A stretch of 48,944 nt of DNA from Candidatus Nomurabacteria bacterium (GTDB taxonomy: Bacteria > Patescibacteriota > Minisyncoccia > Phycocordibacterales > SBAW01), in the NCBI GenBank assembly GCA_943356415.1, contig CALREW010000004.1, forward strand, positions 1-48,944. The letters run 5' to 3'. This document shows, piece after piece, positions 32,165 through 39,505 of this stretch. The position numbers were made by a program, and so were the translations under genes. The notes under the pieces were generated by a model that saw nothing but the letters and a program-made list of their open reading frames with translations, ran no database searches and was not told where the DNA came from. How positions within the stretch are numbered: the stretch's first letter is position 1; every line of letters begins with the position of its first letter.

Positions 32165-32617
32165 ATTGGCACTGGCAGCAATATTCAGGAACTGAGTTAG
32201 GAGATGAGATTTTACTTTCGGTAAGGCACTCCGGTTGAACCACGCAGCCTCTTCTATTTCTAGACTGCTAGGGTGGATGTCTGAAGAAGTAGCGTTCGCG
32301 CTAAATACCCAGACCGTGTTTCTCTTGTACTCGCCGTCTCAATAGATGCTCCCGTGTTTCTTGAGGTTGATGATCTCTATACCCATCTCTTCTCGCACCT
32401 CGCGGATTATTGCTTCTTCAAGCGATTCTCCGCGTTTTACATCACCACCAGGTAGAGTCCACAGTTTTTTGCCATACGAAGTTTTAATGAGAGCAACTTT
32501 CTCTGCATTTCGGACGACACACTTCACGCCGACGGACTTCGGACGAAAAACAAACCAATAGATGAGGATGAACGGAGAGTAGAAAAAGAAAAGGAGCTTA
32601 AATAAACCCTTCTTCAT
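32162..32617 (-). pseudogene. Nudix hydrolase interrupted by an in-frame TGA
   Basis: The frame opens at ATG 32617, right after the efp stop (TAAATG). It encodes an N-terminal hydrophobic segment (residues 7-23) and a complete Nudix box (GGDVKRGESLEEAIIREVRE, residues 57-76, then EMGI). Codon 93 is TGA (32339-32341). Without a frame change the reading continues for 58 more codons (DGEYKRNTVWVFSA, LEIEEAAWFN) to TAA at 32162, which gives the usual length and pattern of a Nudix fold. TGA is used as a true stop elsewhere here, so a nonsense mutation, readthrough or sequence error is likely. The 92-residue product would lack the later strands of the fold. Confidence 0.75.
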
Positions 32618-33193
32618 TTACGCTTTATCGACGCGTTCGACGTAGGAGCCCATCTCAGTGTTGATGCGCAGCACATCACCCTCGTTTATGAACATGGGGA
32701 CCATGAGCGTTGCACCTGTCTCAAGGGTGATCTGCTTGGTACCACCTTGTACGGTATTTCCCTTCACTGCAGGGGCGGCCTCCGTAACTTTAAGTTCAAC
32801 TTTTATTGGAACCTTTACACCGATGATATTTTCATCGAACACAAGTGCTTCAAGTTCATCGTTCGCTTTCACAAAACGCATTGGCTCACCGAGCATAGCC
32901 TCATCGAGTTTGAATCGCGCCGCTGGATTGTTAGTCTCACAAAACCAGTATTCGCCGCGGTTTTTGTAGAGGAATTTCACTGACTTTGTAGAGAGATCAG
33001 CTTCTTCAACTTTTTCCGATACGTGGAATGCCTGTTCAGTTACTTTGCCGGTTATGAGATGGCGCAGCTTCGTCTGATTAACGGGCTTGCGCTGTTGTTT
33101 GCGAAAGACGTGACTGTCGAGCACTTCGTACGGCTCGCCATTGAGGAGGATGACTTTCCGGAGTGTTATTTCGTTGTATTCAAGCATTGCCAT
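32618..33193 (-). CDS. efp: Elongation factor P, non-canonical loop
   Basis: 191 aa with three beta-barrel domains, as in EF-P. Domain I has LRKVILLNGEPYEVLDSHVF and TKLRHLITGK; domain III ends TLMVPMFINEGDVLRINTEMGSYVERV. EF-P relieves ribosome stalling at proline runs. The loop tip that normally reads PGKG, with the modified Lys or Arg, is replaced by RKQQRKPV (residues 31-38); the aligned tip residue is Gln. It could act unmodified, use a different residue, or be modified by an unknown enzyme. A second ATG six bases downstream is possible. The Nudix frame follows directly. Confidence 0.92.
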   Translation of the reverse strand: MAMLEYNEITLRKVILLNGEPYEVLDSHVFRKQQRKPVNQTKLRHLITGKVTEQAFHVSEKVEEADLSTKSVKFLYKNRGEYWFCETNNPAARFKLDEAMLGEPMRFVKANDELEALVFDENIIGVKVPIKVELKVTEAAPAVKGNTVQGGTKQITLETGATLMVPMFINEGDVLRINTEMGSYVERVDKA

Positions 33194-33320
33194 ATAGAGA
33201 AAGGGTGTCGGGTATCGCTAGGGTATAGCAGAACAAAACAAAAAGGCGAGAACGCCTTGATACAGGCCATTCTACTTATTTGACGTGTTCTGTCTAGAAA
33301 CCACTGCGCAGTCTGACTCG

Positions 33321-33349
33321 TTGTATAAGGTGTACCTCATGAGTATAGT
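33321..33349 (+). promoter_or_regulatory. Promoter of the sigma-factor gene
   Basis: TTGTAT (33321-33326), a 17-bp spacer and TATAGT (33344-33349). The start codon at 33357 is 7 nt later, so the in-frame ATG at 33339, which lies inside the promoter, is not the start if this promoter is used. Confidence 0.65.
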
Positions 33350-33356
33350 CAGGACA

Positions 33357-33950
33357 ATGGAGTACTTAGGAAGCGATGAGACTACGACACCAGAGCGCTC
33401 TGATGAGGAGCTTTTGGCACTCTCGCTAACGCAGCCAGCGGTTTTCGCTGAGCTTGTTGTACGTTACGAGGCCGCATTCTTGCGCAAAGCTGAGCGCATA
33501 TTAGGGGAGCGCGAGGCAGCGGAGGACGTTGTCCAAGAAGCATTCACCAAAATATATCTCTACGCCAATCGCTTCAAAAAACAAGAAGGGGCATCTTTCT
33601 CGTCGTGGGCGTATCGCATTGTTATTAATACGGCACTAACGAGTTACCAAAAGCGGAAGCGACATCGTGGCGCAACGATGGAACTTGATCCAGATGTCTA
33701 CGAAATGTTGCCTGACACCACTGACGAAGCAGGGCAGCGAGAACTGCGAGACGAGATAGCATCTGTCCTGGTTCGTATGCCGGAGCCACTTGCACGAGCG
33801 CTCACAACTTATTTCATCGAGGATAAACCACACAGTGATGCGGCAGAAGGAATAGGACTCTCTCAAGGGGCAGTCAAAACGCGTGTTCACCGAGCAAAGA
33901 AGGAGTTTAAGCGTGTCTACGAGAGCCTGCACCCCGATTCACAAGCCTGA
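33357..33950 (+). CDS. ECF-type RNA polymerase sigma factor
   Basis: 197 aa. Sigma region 2 is seen in ERILGEREAAEDVVQEAFTKIYLYANRFK and SSWAYRIVINTALTSYQKRKR (core and -10 binding). Sigma region 4 follows in ALTTYFIEDKPHSDAAEGIGLSQGAVKTRVHRAKKEFKR, a helix-turn-helix for the -35. A linker of about 30 residues separates them. There is no anti-sigma gene beside it; the next gene encodes a small membrane protein that could play that part, but nothing shows it. The TGA stop at 33948-33950 supports the standard code. Confidence 0.9.
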   Translation: MEYLGSDETTTPERSDEELLALSLTQPAVFAELVVRYEAAFLRKAERILGEREAAEDVVQEAFTKIYLYANRFKKQEGASFSSWAYRIVINTALTSYQKRKRHRGATMELDPDVYEMLPDTTDEAGQRELRDEIASVLVRMPEPLARALTTYFIEDKPHSDAAEGIGLSQGAVKTRVHRAKKEFKRVYESLHPDSQA

Positions 33951-33985
33951 AACTTTATCAGTACCAACTAAAGTACTATTGATAT

Positions 33986-34288
33986 ATGAGTCGTATACAG
34001 CAGCAAGTTATGGCATCCGTGCTTGTTATCTACTTTGCCCGCAAGGCAGTTCGACCGCGCGCTCTTAAACTGTACGCACTTATTGCCGCAGGAGTTTCTA
34101 TTGGAGCGTTGGTGTCAGTGCCGCACGTACTCGCGAATCTGATGGCTGTGGGGTTGAGCGGTTTGGGCGCGTTTGTATATGCGGCCGTCGTAAACACGAC
34201 ACCTACGGTACAAATATCGACTATTATTGCCGTCGTTGTAGCAGGATTACTCGTCCGCGACGTCTCCACCGCCCGAGCCCTTTCCTGA
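33986..34288 (+). CDS. Small membrane protein of unknown function
   Basis: 100 aa with about three hydrophobic helices ([51 protein letters not shown]). There is no known motif. TACTAT ends 6 nt before the ATG. Its last 42 bases overlap the 3' end of recA on the other strand. It may belong with the sigma-factor gene 35 bp upstream. Confidence 0.6.
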   Translation: MSRIQQQVMASVLVIYFARKAVRPRALKLYALIAAGVSIGALVSVPHVLANLMAVGLSGLGAFVYAAVVNTTPTVQISTIIAVVVAGLLVRDVSTARALS

Positions 34289-35317
34289 GGCTACGGCTCC
34301 CTCAGCAAGCGCCTTACGAATGGCTTTCAATATCTCTCCGCTTGTCTTTTTGTTCTCTCGTAAGTACGTTCGAGTCGCATCATAGCCACGACCAAGTTTT
34401 TCCTCACCGAAAGAATAGGAAGCTCCTGCTTTGTTAACGATGCCAAACTTCTCGCCGAGTGCGAGGAGCTCGCCTTCGCGGCTGATGCCTTCGTTGTACA
34501 TAAGGTCAAACTCAGTCGCTCGAAACGGGGCTGCAACTTTGTTTTTTACGACCTTAACGCGCACGCGCCCACCCATAACTTCGTCGCCTTTCTTTATCTG
34601 CGCAATACGGCGTATATCGAGACGCACTGACGTGTAGAACTTGAGTGCTTTGCCGCCTGGCGTTGTTTCTGGGTTGCCGAACATGACTCCAATCTGCATG
34701 CGTATCTGGTTGATGAAGATAACGATCGTCTTTGAGCGCGCGACGATGGCGGTCAACTTGCGAAGCGCTTGCGACATAAGGCGTGCTTGTTTTCCAACGT
34801 GCGACTGACCCATGTCACCTTCAATCTCGTCGCGCGGCGTGAGTGCAGCAACGGAGTCGATAACGATGACGTCGATTTTTCCTGAACGCACGAGGCTTTC
34901 AACAATCTCAAGCGCTTGCTCCCCGGTGTCTGGTTGTGAGAGTAGAAGTTCACTCGTCTTTACGCCAATGCGTTTTGCATATTCCGGATCAAGCGCGTGT
35001 TCGGCATCAATGAATGCGCAGATACCGCCCGCTTTTTGCGCTTCTGCAATAACGTGGAGAGTGAGCGTTGTCTTTCCTGAGGATTCCGGGCCGAAGACTT
35101 CAATGATGCGACCGCGAGGGAGTCCGCCGATACCGAGTGCCCAATCAAGGCCGATTGATCCTGAAGAAATAGCGCCGATATCAACTTTCGGCTGATCGCC
35201 GAGTTTCATGATGGCTTCGTCGCCGAATTTTGTTTTTATATCGCGGATGGCAGCATCAATGGACGTGCCTCCCATCGTTTTTTCTGGTTTCTCTACTTTT
35301 TTTCCAAATTTTGCCAT
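34247..35317 (-). CDS. recA: Recombinase RecA
   Basis: 356 aa. Walker [10 protein letters not shown] is at residues 76-84. Other marks are [33 protein letters not shown] (Walker B and L1 region) and [21 protein letters not shown] (L2). The C-terminal domain ends with a Gly/Asp-rich tail. RecA forms filaments on single-stranded DNA for homologous repair. It is the last gene of the ftsK-Ig-like-recA run; only 8 bp separates it from the gene before. Confidence 0.97.
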   Translation of the reverse strand: MAKFGKKVEKPEKTMGGTSIDAAIRDIKTKFGDEAIMKLGDQPKVDIGAISSGSIGLDWALGIGGLPRGRIIEVFGPESSGKTTLTLHVIAEAQKAGGICAFIDAEHALDPEYAKRIGVKTSELLLSQPDTGEQALEIVESLVRSGKIDVIVIDSVAALTPRDEIEGDMGQSHVGKQARLMSQALRKLTAIVARSKTIVIFINQIRMQIGVMFGNPETTPGGKALKFYTSVRLDIRRIAQIKKGDEVMGGRVRVKVVKNKVAAPFRATEFDLMYNEGISREGELLALGEKFGIVNKAGASYSFGEEKLGRGYDATRTYLRENKKTSGEILKAIRKALAEGAVASGKGSGGGDVADE

Positions 35318-35325
35318 GGAGGTAG

Positions 35326-35670
35326 TTACTTAACGATAAAAGGAACGGACACCGTCCGCTCGCGCCCGAACCGGTCTGACGCCCGTACTTCAAGAACAGT
35401 ATACCCTTTGGGAGGGGTATAGACCCACGAAATACTGCCATTCTCGTCAACGTAGGCTTGGGCACCATTTATATAGAGGTAGGAGAGGTTTTCAGCGTGC
35501 CCAGAGACCCGCACTGAGGGGCCTTCTACTGTTTCGCCCTCTGCAGGGCGGTCTATGCGAACCACCGGCCCTTCAAGATATCGGCGCGCCTCAAAGATTC
35601 CGTAGGCCAAAAGGAGAACGAGCGCGCAGAGGATGACGAGGCGCTTTAGGCTTGGGCGGGAGTCGCTCAT
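35326..35670 (-). CDS. Small membrane-anchored Ig-like domain protein
   Basis: 114 aa. One N-terminal membrane helix (about residues 9-26) is followed by an outer beta-sandwich of the glucodextranase-B/Ig-like type ([60 protein letters not shown]). It could bind glycan or act as an envelope contact. It sits 8 bp from ftsK and 8 bp from recA, all on the minus strand, so it may serve cell division or chromosome segregation; that is inference. Confidence 0.75.
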   Translation of the reverse strand: MSDSRPSLKRLVILCALVLLLAYGIFEARRYLEGPVVRIDRPAEGETVEGPSVRVSGHAENLSYLYINGAQAYVDENGSISWVYTPPKGYTVLEVRASDRFGRERTVSVPFIVK

Positions 35671-35678
35671 AAAACTCT

Positions 35679-37886
35679 TTAGGCGTCCTCAGTTGTTCGC
35701 CCAGTGCCGGAGCCAATAACTTCACGAGGCTTACTGCCATCTGCGGGGCCAATAATGCCGCGTTCTTCGAGCACATCCATAAGACGCGCTGCACGTGCGT
35801 ACCCAACACGCAGCTTACGCTGTATGTAAGAGGTCGACGCTTTGCCAGCCTCGATCACTACAGTGCGTGCCTGCTCGTAGAGTTCGTCATCGATGTCATC
35901 GTCATCATTGAGCGATCCTTCAAGCATGGGGCCCCCTGGACTGCTGTCATTTGAAACATTGGTTCCACCAGCAAGATCAACAGTCGGCAATTCTGCCGCG
36001 TTATTCTTTGCGATATAGTCGACTACTTTTTTTACTTCTGACTCAGTGATGTAGGCACTCTGAAGGCGCACCGGCTTTCCCATATCAGCAGAAAGGTACA
36101 ACATGTCGCCAGCACCAAGGAGTGTTTCCGCGCCACCTTGGTCGAGAATGGTGCGACTATCTATCTGGCTTGCGACTTGCAACGCAAGACGTGCTGGAAT
36201 ATTTGCTTTGATGAGACCGGTGATGACGTTTACCGACGGGCGTTGTGTTGAGAGGACCAAGTGAATACCGACGGCGCGGCTCATCTGTGCAAGGCGCACT
36301 ATCGCAGCTTCAAGCTCGCGTGGGTACGTCTGCATGATGTCTGCAAGTTCGTCGATAATGATGACGATATACGGCATGGCCTCCGGGAGCTGTTCATCTT
36401 CAGCTCGTCCGCCACTTTTGCGTAGTTTCTCAAGCGCGGGGCCAAGAATATTTTCATGATAGGAGCCAATGTCACGCACCGCCTCTGTTTCAAGGATGTC
36501 GTAGCGACGGTCCATTTCTTTGGCCGCCCAACGCAAGGCCATAATGGACTTCTTTGCATCGGTTATGACGGGGGAGAGAAGGTGAGGAATTTTATTATAG
36601 AGCGTTAGTTCCACTCGCTTTGGGTCGATCATTAGGAATCGCAAGGTTTGTGGACCGTTTCGATACAAGAGCGAATTGATGAGCGTATGGATAGTGACTG
36701 ATTTTCCTGAACCGGTGGCACCCGCAATAAGCAGGTGAGGCATTTTGGCTATGTTGCCAAAGTGAGACAGCCCTCCGATGTCTCGACCGAGAGCAACGAG
36801 GAGTGACTTGCTCGAATTCTGGAACTCGTCTGATGAGAAAAGTGAGGCAAGACCGACTGTCGTTTTTGCCGTGTTTGGAACTTCGATACCGACCAACGAT
36901 TTACCTGGAATGGGAGCTTCGATGCGGATGCCGCCTTTTGCTGCGAGCGCAAGCGCAAGGTTTTGCTGGAGTGCGACAATTTTACTGAGTCGAACACCTT
37001 CTGCTGGTTTTATCGCATAGCGCGTTACTGAAGGACCGATTGATATTTCATCGAGTTCAACAACGATGCCAAAGTTCTGCAAGGTGCGTTTGATAAGGTT
37101 TGCGTTTGCCTTGATATCGCCAACACCCGGCTTACCTTTATCTTTTTCAAGAAGAGAGAGGGGAGGGGCGTTGTACTCCTCGAGCGTTACGCGAGGTCGG
37201 GGAGCTTCAGGAACTTCAACTTCAGGAATGGGCAGGGGAGCAGTTTTTGCTGCAACGGCGGGAGTTCGCTCTGGCTGCTCATCGCCCTCTTCATCGGAGT
37301 CTGCGTTGAGGCCCGCTGCAGCTGCGTTCACGGCAGTATCAACATCGGAATCCACCTCCCCTTTCTTTTTTCCAAACGGCAACTCGGGCATTTTTGGAAG
37401 CGACACAAGGAAGCTTGGAACGCCGGCTTCAAAGGCGACAACGAACGAAACGAGCATCACCGCGGCCATAAGCAAGCCGCCGCCCCACACATCAAAAAGT
37501 GTCACGACCGGTTCTTCAATCAGACGCCCAAGAGCGCCCCCTTCAGCACTCACTAGCTGAACAAAGCCAAGTGCAGCGACAAAGAAAAGAATTCCGCAGA
37601 CACTCTTAAGGATTGGGAAAGGAGATTCACGGTCGCGCACTAAAACAAAAGCCAATAAAAAAGAGAGGAGGGGTAAAAGGAAATAACCCACCCCAAGGAG
37701 GTATGAGAGTCCACCAAAAATACGGGTACCGGCGACGCCCGCAGCGTCTACCGCAGAGAGTGCCAAGATTGCTCCAACGAGAAAAAGAGCGATTGCAAGG
37801 AGAGCGCGGCGCGTTTCGCTTGGGATACTTGAAAAGGGATTACCACCTCCACGAGTATCGTTTTTGCTTCCTTTTTTACGCGCCAT
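35679..37886 (-). CDS. ftsK: DNA translocase FtsK/SpoIIIE
   Basis: 735 aa. Four membrane helices lie in residues 25-175. An acidic, Pro-containing linker follows, shorter than in E. coli. The motor domain has Walker A GATGSGKS near residue 388, the Walker B stretch YIVIIIDELADIM, and STQRPSVNVITGLIKANIPARLA. The C-terminal winged-helix gamma domain (TVVIEAGKASTSYIQRKLRVGYARAARLMDVLEERGIIG) would read the orienting DNA sites. FtsK moves chromosome ends away from the closing septum. TATTAT ends 9 nt before the ATG on the minus strand. Confidence 0.96.
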   Translation of the reverse strand: MARKKGSKNDTRGGGNPFSSIPSETRRALLAIALFLVGAILALSAVDAAGVAGTRIFGGLSYLLGVGYFLLPLLSFLLAFVLVRDRESPFPILKSVCGILFFVAALGFVQLVSAEGGALGRLIEEPVVTLFDVWGGGLLMAAVMLVSFVVAFEAGVPSFLVSLPKMPELPFGKKKGEVDSDVDTAVNAAAAGLNADSDEEGDEQPERTPAVAAKTAPLPIPEVEVPEAPRPRVTLEEYNAPPLSLLEKDKGKPGVGDIKANANLIKRTLQNFGIVVELDEISIGPSVTRYAIKPAEGVRLSKIVALQQNLALALAAKGGIRIEAPIPGKSLVGIEVPNTAKTTVGLASLFSSDEFQNSSKSLLVALGRDIGGLSHFGNIAKMPHLLIAGATGSGKSVTIHTLINSLLYRNGPQTLRFLMIDPKRVELTLYNKIPHLLSPVITDAKKSIMALRWAAKEMDRRYDILETEAVRDIGSYHENILGPALEKLRKSGGRAEDEQLPEAMPYIVIIIDELADIMQTYPRELEAAIVRLAQMSRAVGIHLVLSTQRPSVNVITGLIKANIPARLALQVASQIDSRTILDQGGAETLLGAGDMLYLSADMGKPVRLQSAYITESEVKKVVDYIAKNNAAELPTVDLAGGTNVSNDSSPGGPMLEGSLNDDDDIDDELYEQARTVVIEAGKASTSYIQRKLRVGYARAARLMDVLEERGIIGPADGSKPREVIGSGTGRTTEDA

Positions 37887-38017
37887 TGCGTTTGCATAAT
37901 ACCACTTTAGGAACGTTTTCCGGTGCTCGCTTGTCGTTTATAGCAAGTCATAAGAATTGAAAACCGCCTAAATGAACAGCGAAAACGCAGGGTCATCATT
38001 AGCCCACAGACTTGCAT

Positions 38018-38145
38018 AAAGGGACATGTTGCAAAGGGACATTGAGCGGTATACTCGTTAGGACAAATGGCATAAAGGACACAATGTGTTGTAAAGGTCA
38101 ATTAAAGGACAGTATATAGGTCACTCACTAATCGTCTAAAAGACA
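38018..38145 (+). promoter_or_regulatory. AAAGGACA-type direct-repeat array, probable operators
   Basis: Eight same-orientation copies of AAAGG(G)ACA or close variants start at about 38018, 38033, 38058, 38074, 38093, 38104, 38116 and 38138. The last runs into the start codon of the HTH gene. A TATACT box lies at 38050-38055 and a TATATA box at 38113-38118, so bound protein would cover the promoters. The opposite orientation (TGTCCCTTT) occurs at 38932-38940 just after the HTH gene and before the S-layer promoter. Confidence 0.65.
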
Positions 38146-38930
38146 TGAGCGAGCGCAACGAACGGAGAGCCGACATACGCGCTATATTCAAGGGCCAAAC
38201 TGACAGAGCGTATCTTTTTGGCAAGCTCGAAAAACTCGCACACGCGGTGATGCTCCTTACATCGCGCAGTGACCGTGACGCTTTTTCTTTGATTGAACGA
38301 CTTGAACTTTCTGTCCTTGATTCTGTCCGTGAAGCAGCGGCGCTTGCGGTTCATGCAGACCACTCACCGCTTTCATCAATTTTGCTTGAGTTGGTTTCAC
38401 TCCTCCGACTCGGGGCAACGGCAGGTCTTATTTCAGAATCGAACGCACAAGTGCTTGTTGATGAGTATTTGAAAATACTCTCTCGGCTTGCGGCGCCTTC
38501 GGTACAAGGTATCGTTTTATCGCAAGATGAACTTCTCGCAGAACCAATGGCAGGAGGACCTGACGCGCTAACGCCAGAGCGCCCACTTTTGCCGAGCTCG
38601 ATTGACGATCTTTTCGCTGCGGAAGACCCGGCGGTCGTTAAAGGACATATAGGACGGAAACGTGCTTTGAGTCGTCCGAGTAGACCTACCTCGTATCGGA
38701 CAAGTCCTGCGCCAGAACGCGCCAAGCAAGGCTCGGGGAAAGTGTCTAATAGGTCACAGCAGATACTTGCTATCGTTAAAGCAAAGGGGGTGGTCTCTAT
38801 AGGTGACGTTTCAGCTGTTGTTACAGACTGTAGCGAGAAGACCATCCAACGGGAGCTGCTCTCCCTAGTAGAAAAAGGTGTCCTAAAGAAGGAAGGGGAG
38901 CGTCGTTGGAGCACCTATCGCTTGGCGTAA
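38145..38930 (+). CDS. DeoR-type HTH regulator with unknown N-terminal domain
   Basis: 261 aa. The N-terminal 130 residues are helical and unassigned. A Pro/Ser/Arg-rich linker follows (RKRALSRPSRPTSYRTS), then a C-terminal winged HTH of the DeoR kind: SQQILAIVKAKGVVSIGDVSAVV and SEKTIQRELLSLVEKGVLKKEGERRWSTYRLA. It probably binds the AAAGGACA-type repeats in front of its own gene. The same motif, inverted, stands before the S-layer promoter, so that gene is a likely second target. The effector is unknown. Confidence 0.82.
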   Translation: MSERNERRADIRAIFKGQTDRAYLFGKLEKLAHAVMLLTSRSDRDAFSLIERLELSVLDSVREAAALAVHADHSPLSSILLELVSLLRLGATAGLISESNAQVLVDEYLKILSRLAAPSVQGIVLSQDELLAEPMAGGPDALTPERPLLPSSIDDLFAAEDPAVVKGHIGRKRALSRPSRPTSYRTSPAPERAKQGSGKVSNRSQQILAIVKAKGVVSIGDVSAVVTDCSEKTIQRELLSLVEKGVLKKEGERRWSTYRLA

Positions 38931-39505
38931 TTGTCCCTTTTTAGCCTCTGGGACAGGCGGCTTGTCGGTTGACTTACGACCCCCAGGGACGTATTCTGCT
39001 TCCGAATGGATAGAACAGGGAAAAGGCCTAATTTACGGGCTTTTTCTGACATGTTATCCACACAGTTTTTTTGCAGCACCGCTTATAGGGCCGTACACTA
39101 GCCAGAGGTACAGGAGAACCTGTCAGGGCATTTCTGCGCGAATTTTCTTCAAGATTATTCACTCAGAATGAGTGGGCACTTACAGCTTTGCGGAGAAACT
39201 GTGCGCACGTTGAAAACTAGATAGCGTCTAAAAAAACCTCACGAAATTAATACGTGAGGAATACGTGCGTTTTCACTACCGAATCACTTTGTCCCGAAAC
39301 GACCGCTTATCTGAAACACAAAGATTCCCAACCTTACTACCGACCCGTGCCACTCATTTAAAAAGGTGGTGCGGCGGGTAGATGTTAAACGCTGTCCGCA
39401 CACAATAAGGTGTGTTGGCATCAAACAGAGGATGCGCTAACTGAGGTCGAAGCAGGAAGCACAACATCCTTAGGTAGCGCTTAGCATTAGCAGTAACTAG
39501 TAACC
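38931..39505 (+). promoter_or_regulatory. Promoter and ~500-nt structured leader of the S-layer-like gene
   Basis: TTGACT (38969-38974), 17 bp and TATTCT (38992-38997) make a good promoter with a start near 39004, giving a leader of about 500 nt with no convincing gene. It contains a perfect DnaA-box-like TTATCCACA (39054-39062), GTTGAAAACTAGATAGC resembling rRNA leader sequence, and small hairpins such as CACAC...GTGTG and GCATC...GATGC. No ribosome-binding site stands before ATG 39506. Long leaders are known for S-layer mRNAs, where they stabilise the message. Confidence 0.6.
39230..39259 (-). terminator. Minus-strand intrinsic terminator inside the S-layer leader
   Basis: Read on the minus strand, CCTCACG (39259-39253), a 9-nt loop, CGTGAGG (39243-39237) and seven T (39236-39230). 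No minus-strand gene ends here, so it points to an antisense transcript or to a leader hairpin of other use. Confidence 0.5.

Noticed and set aside
32339-32341. Possible reassignment of TGA to glycine, as in Gracilibacteria
   Set aside because: tspO, glyS and the sigma-factor gene end naturally at TGA, and no other gene here needs TGA as sense.
39054-39062. Perfect DnaA box TTATCCACA as a sign of the replication origin
   Set aside because: It is single, with no cluster of boxes and no dnaA or dnaN nearby; one chance match is expected.
39440-39490. GAAGCAGGAAGC resembling the 3' end of TnpB-associated RNAs (IS605 type)
   Set aside because: The hairpin and end sequence expected after it are absent, and no tnpB or tnpA is in the window.
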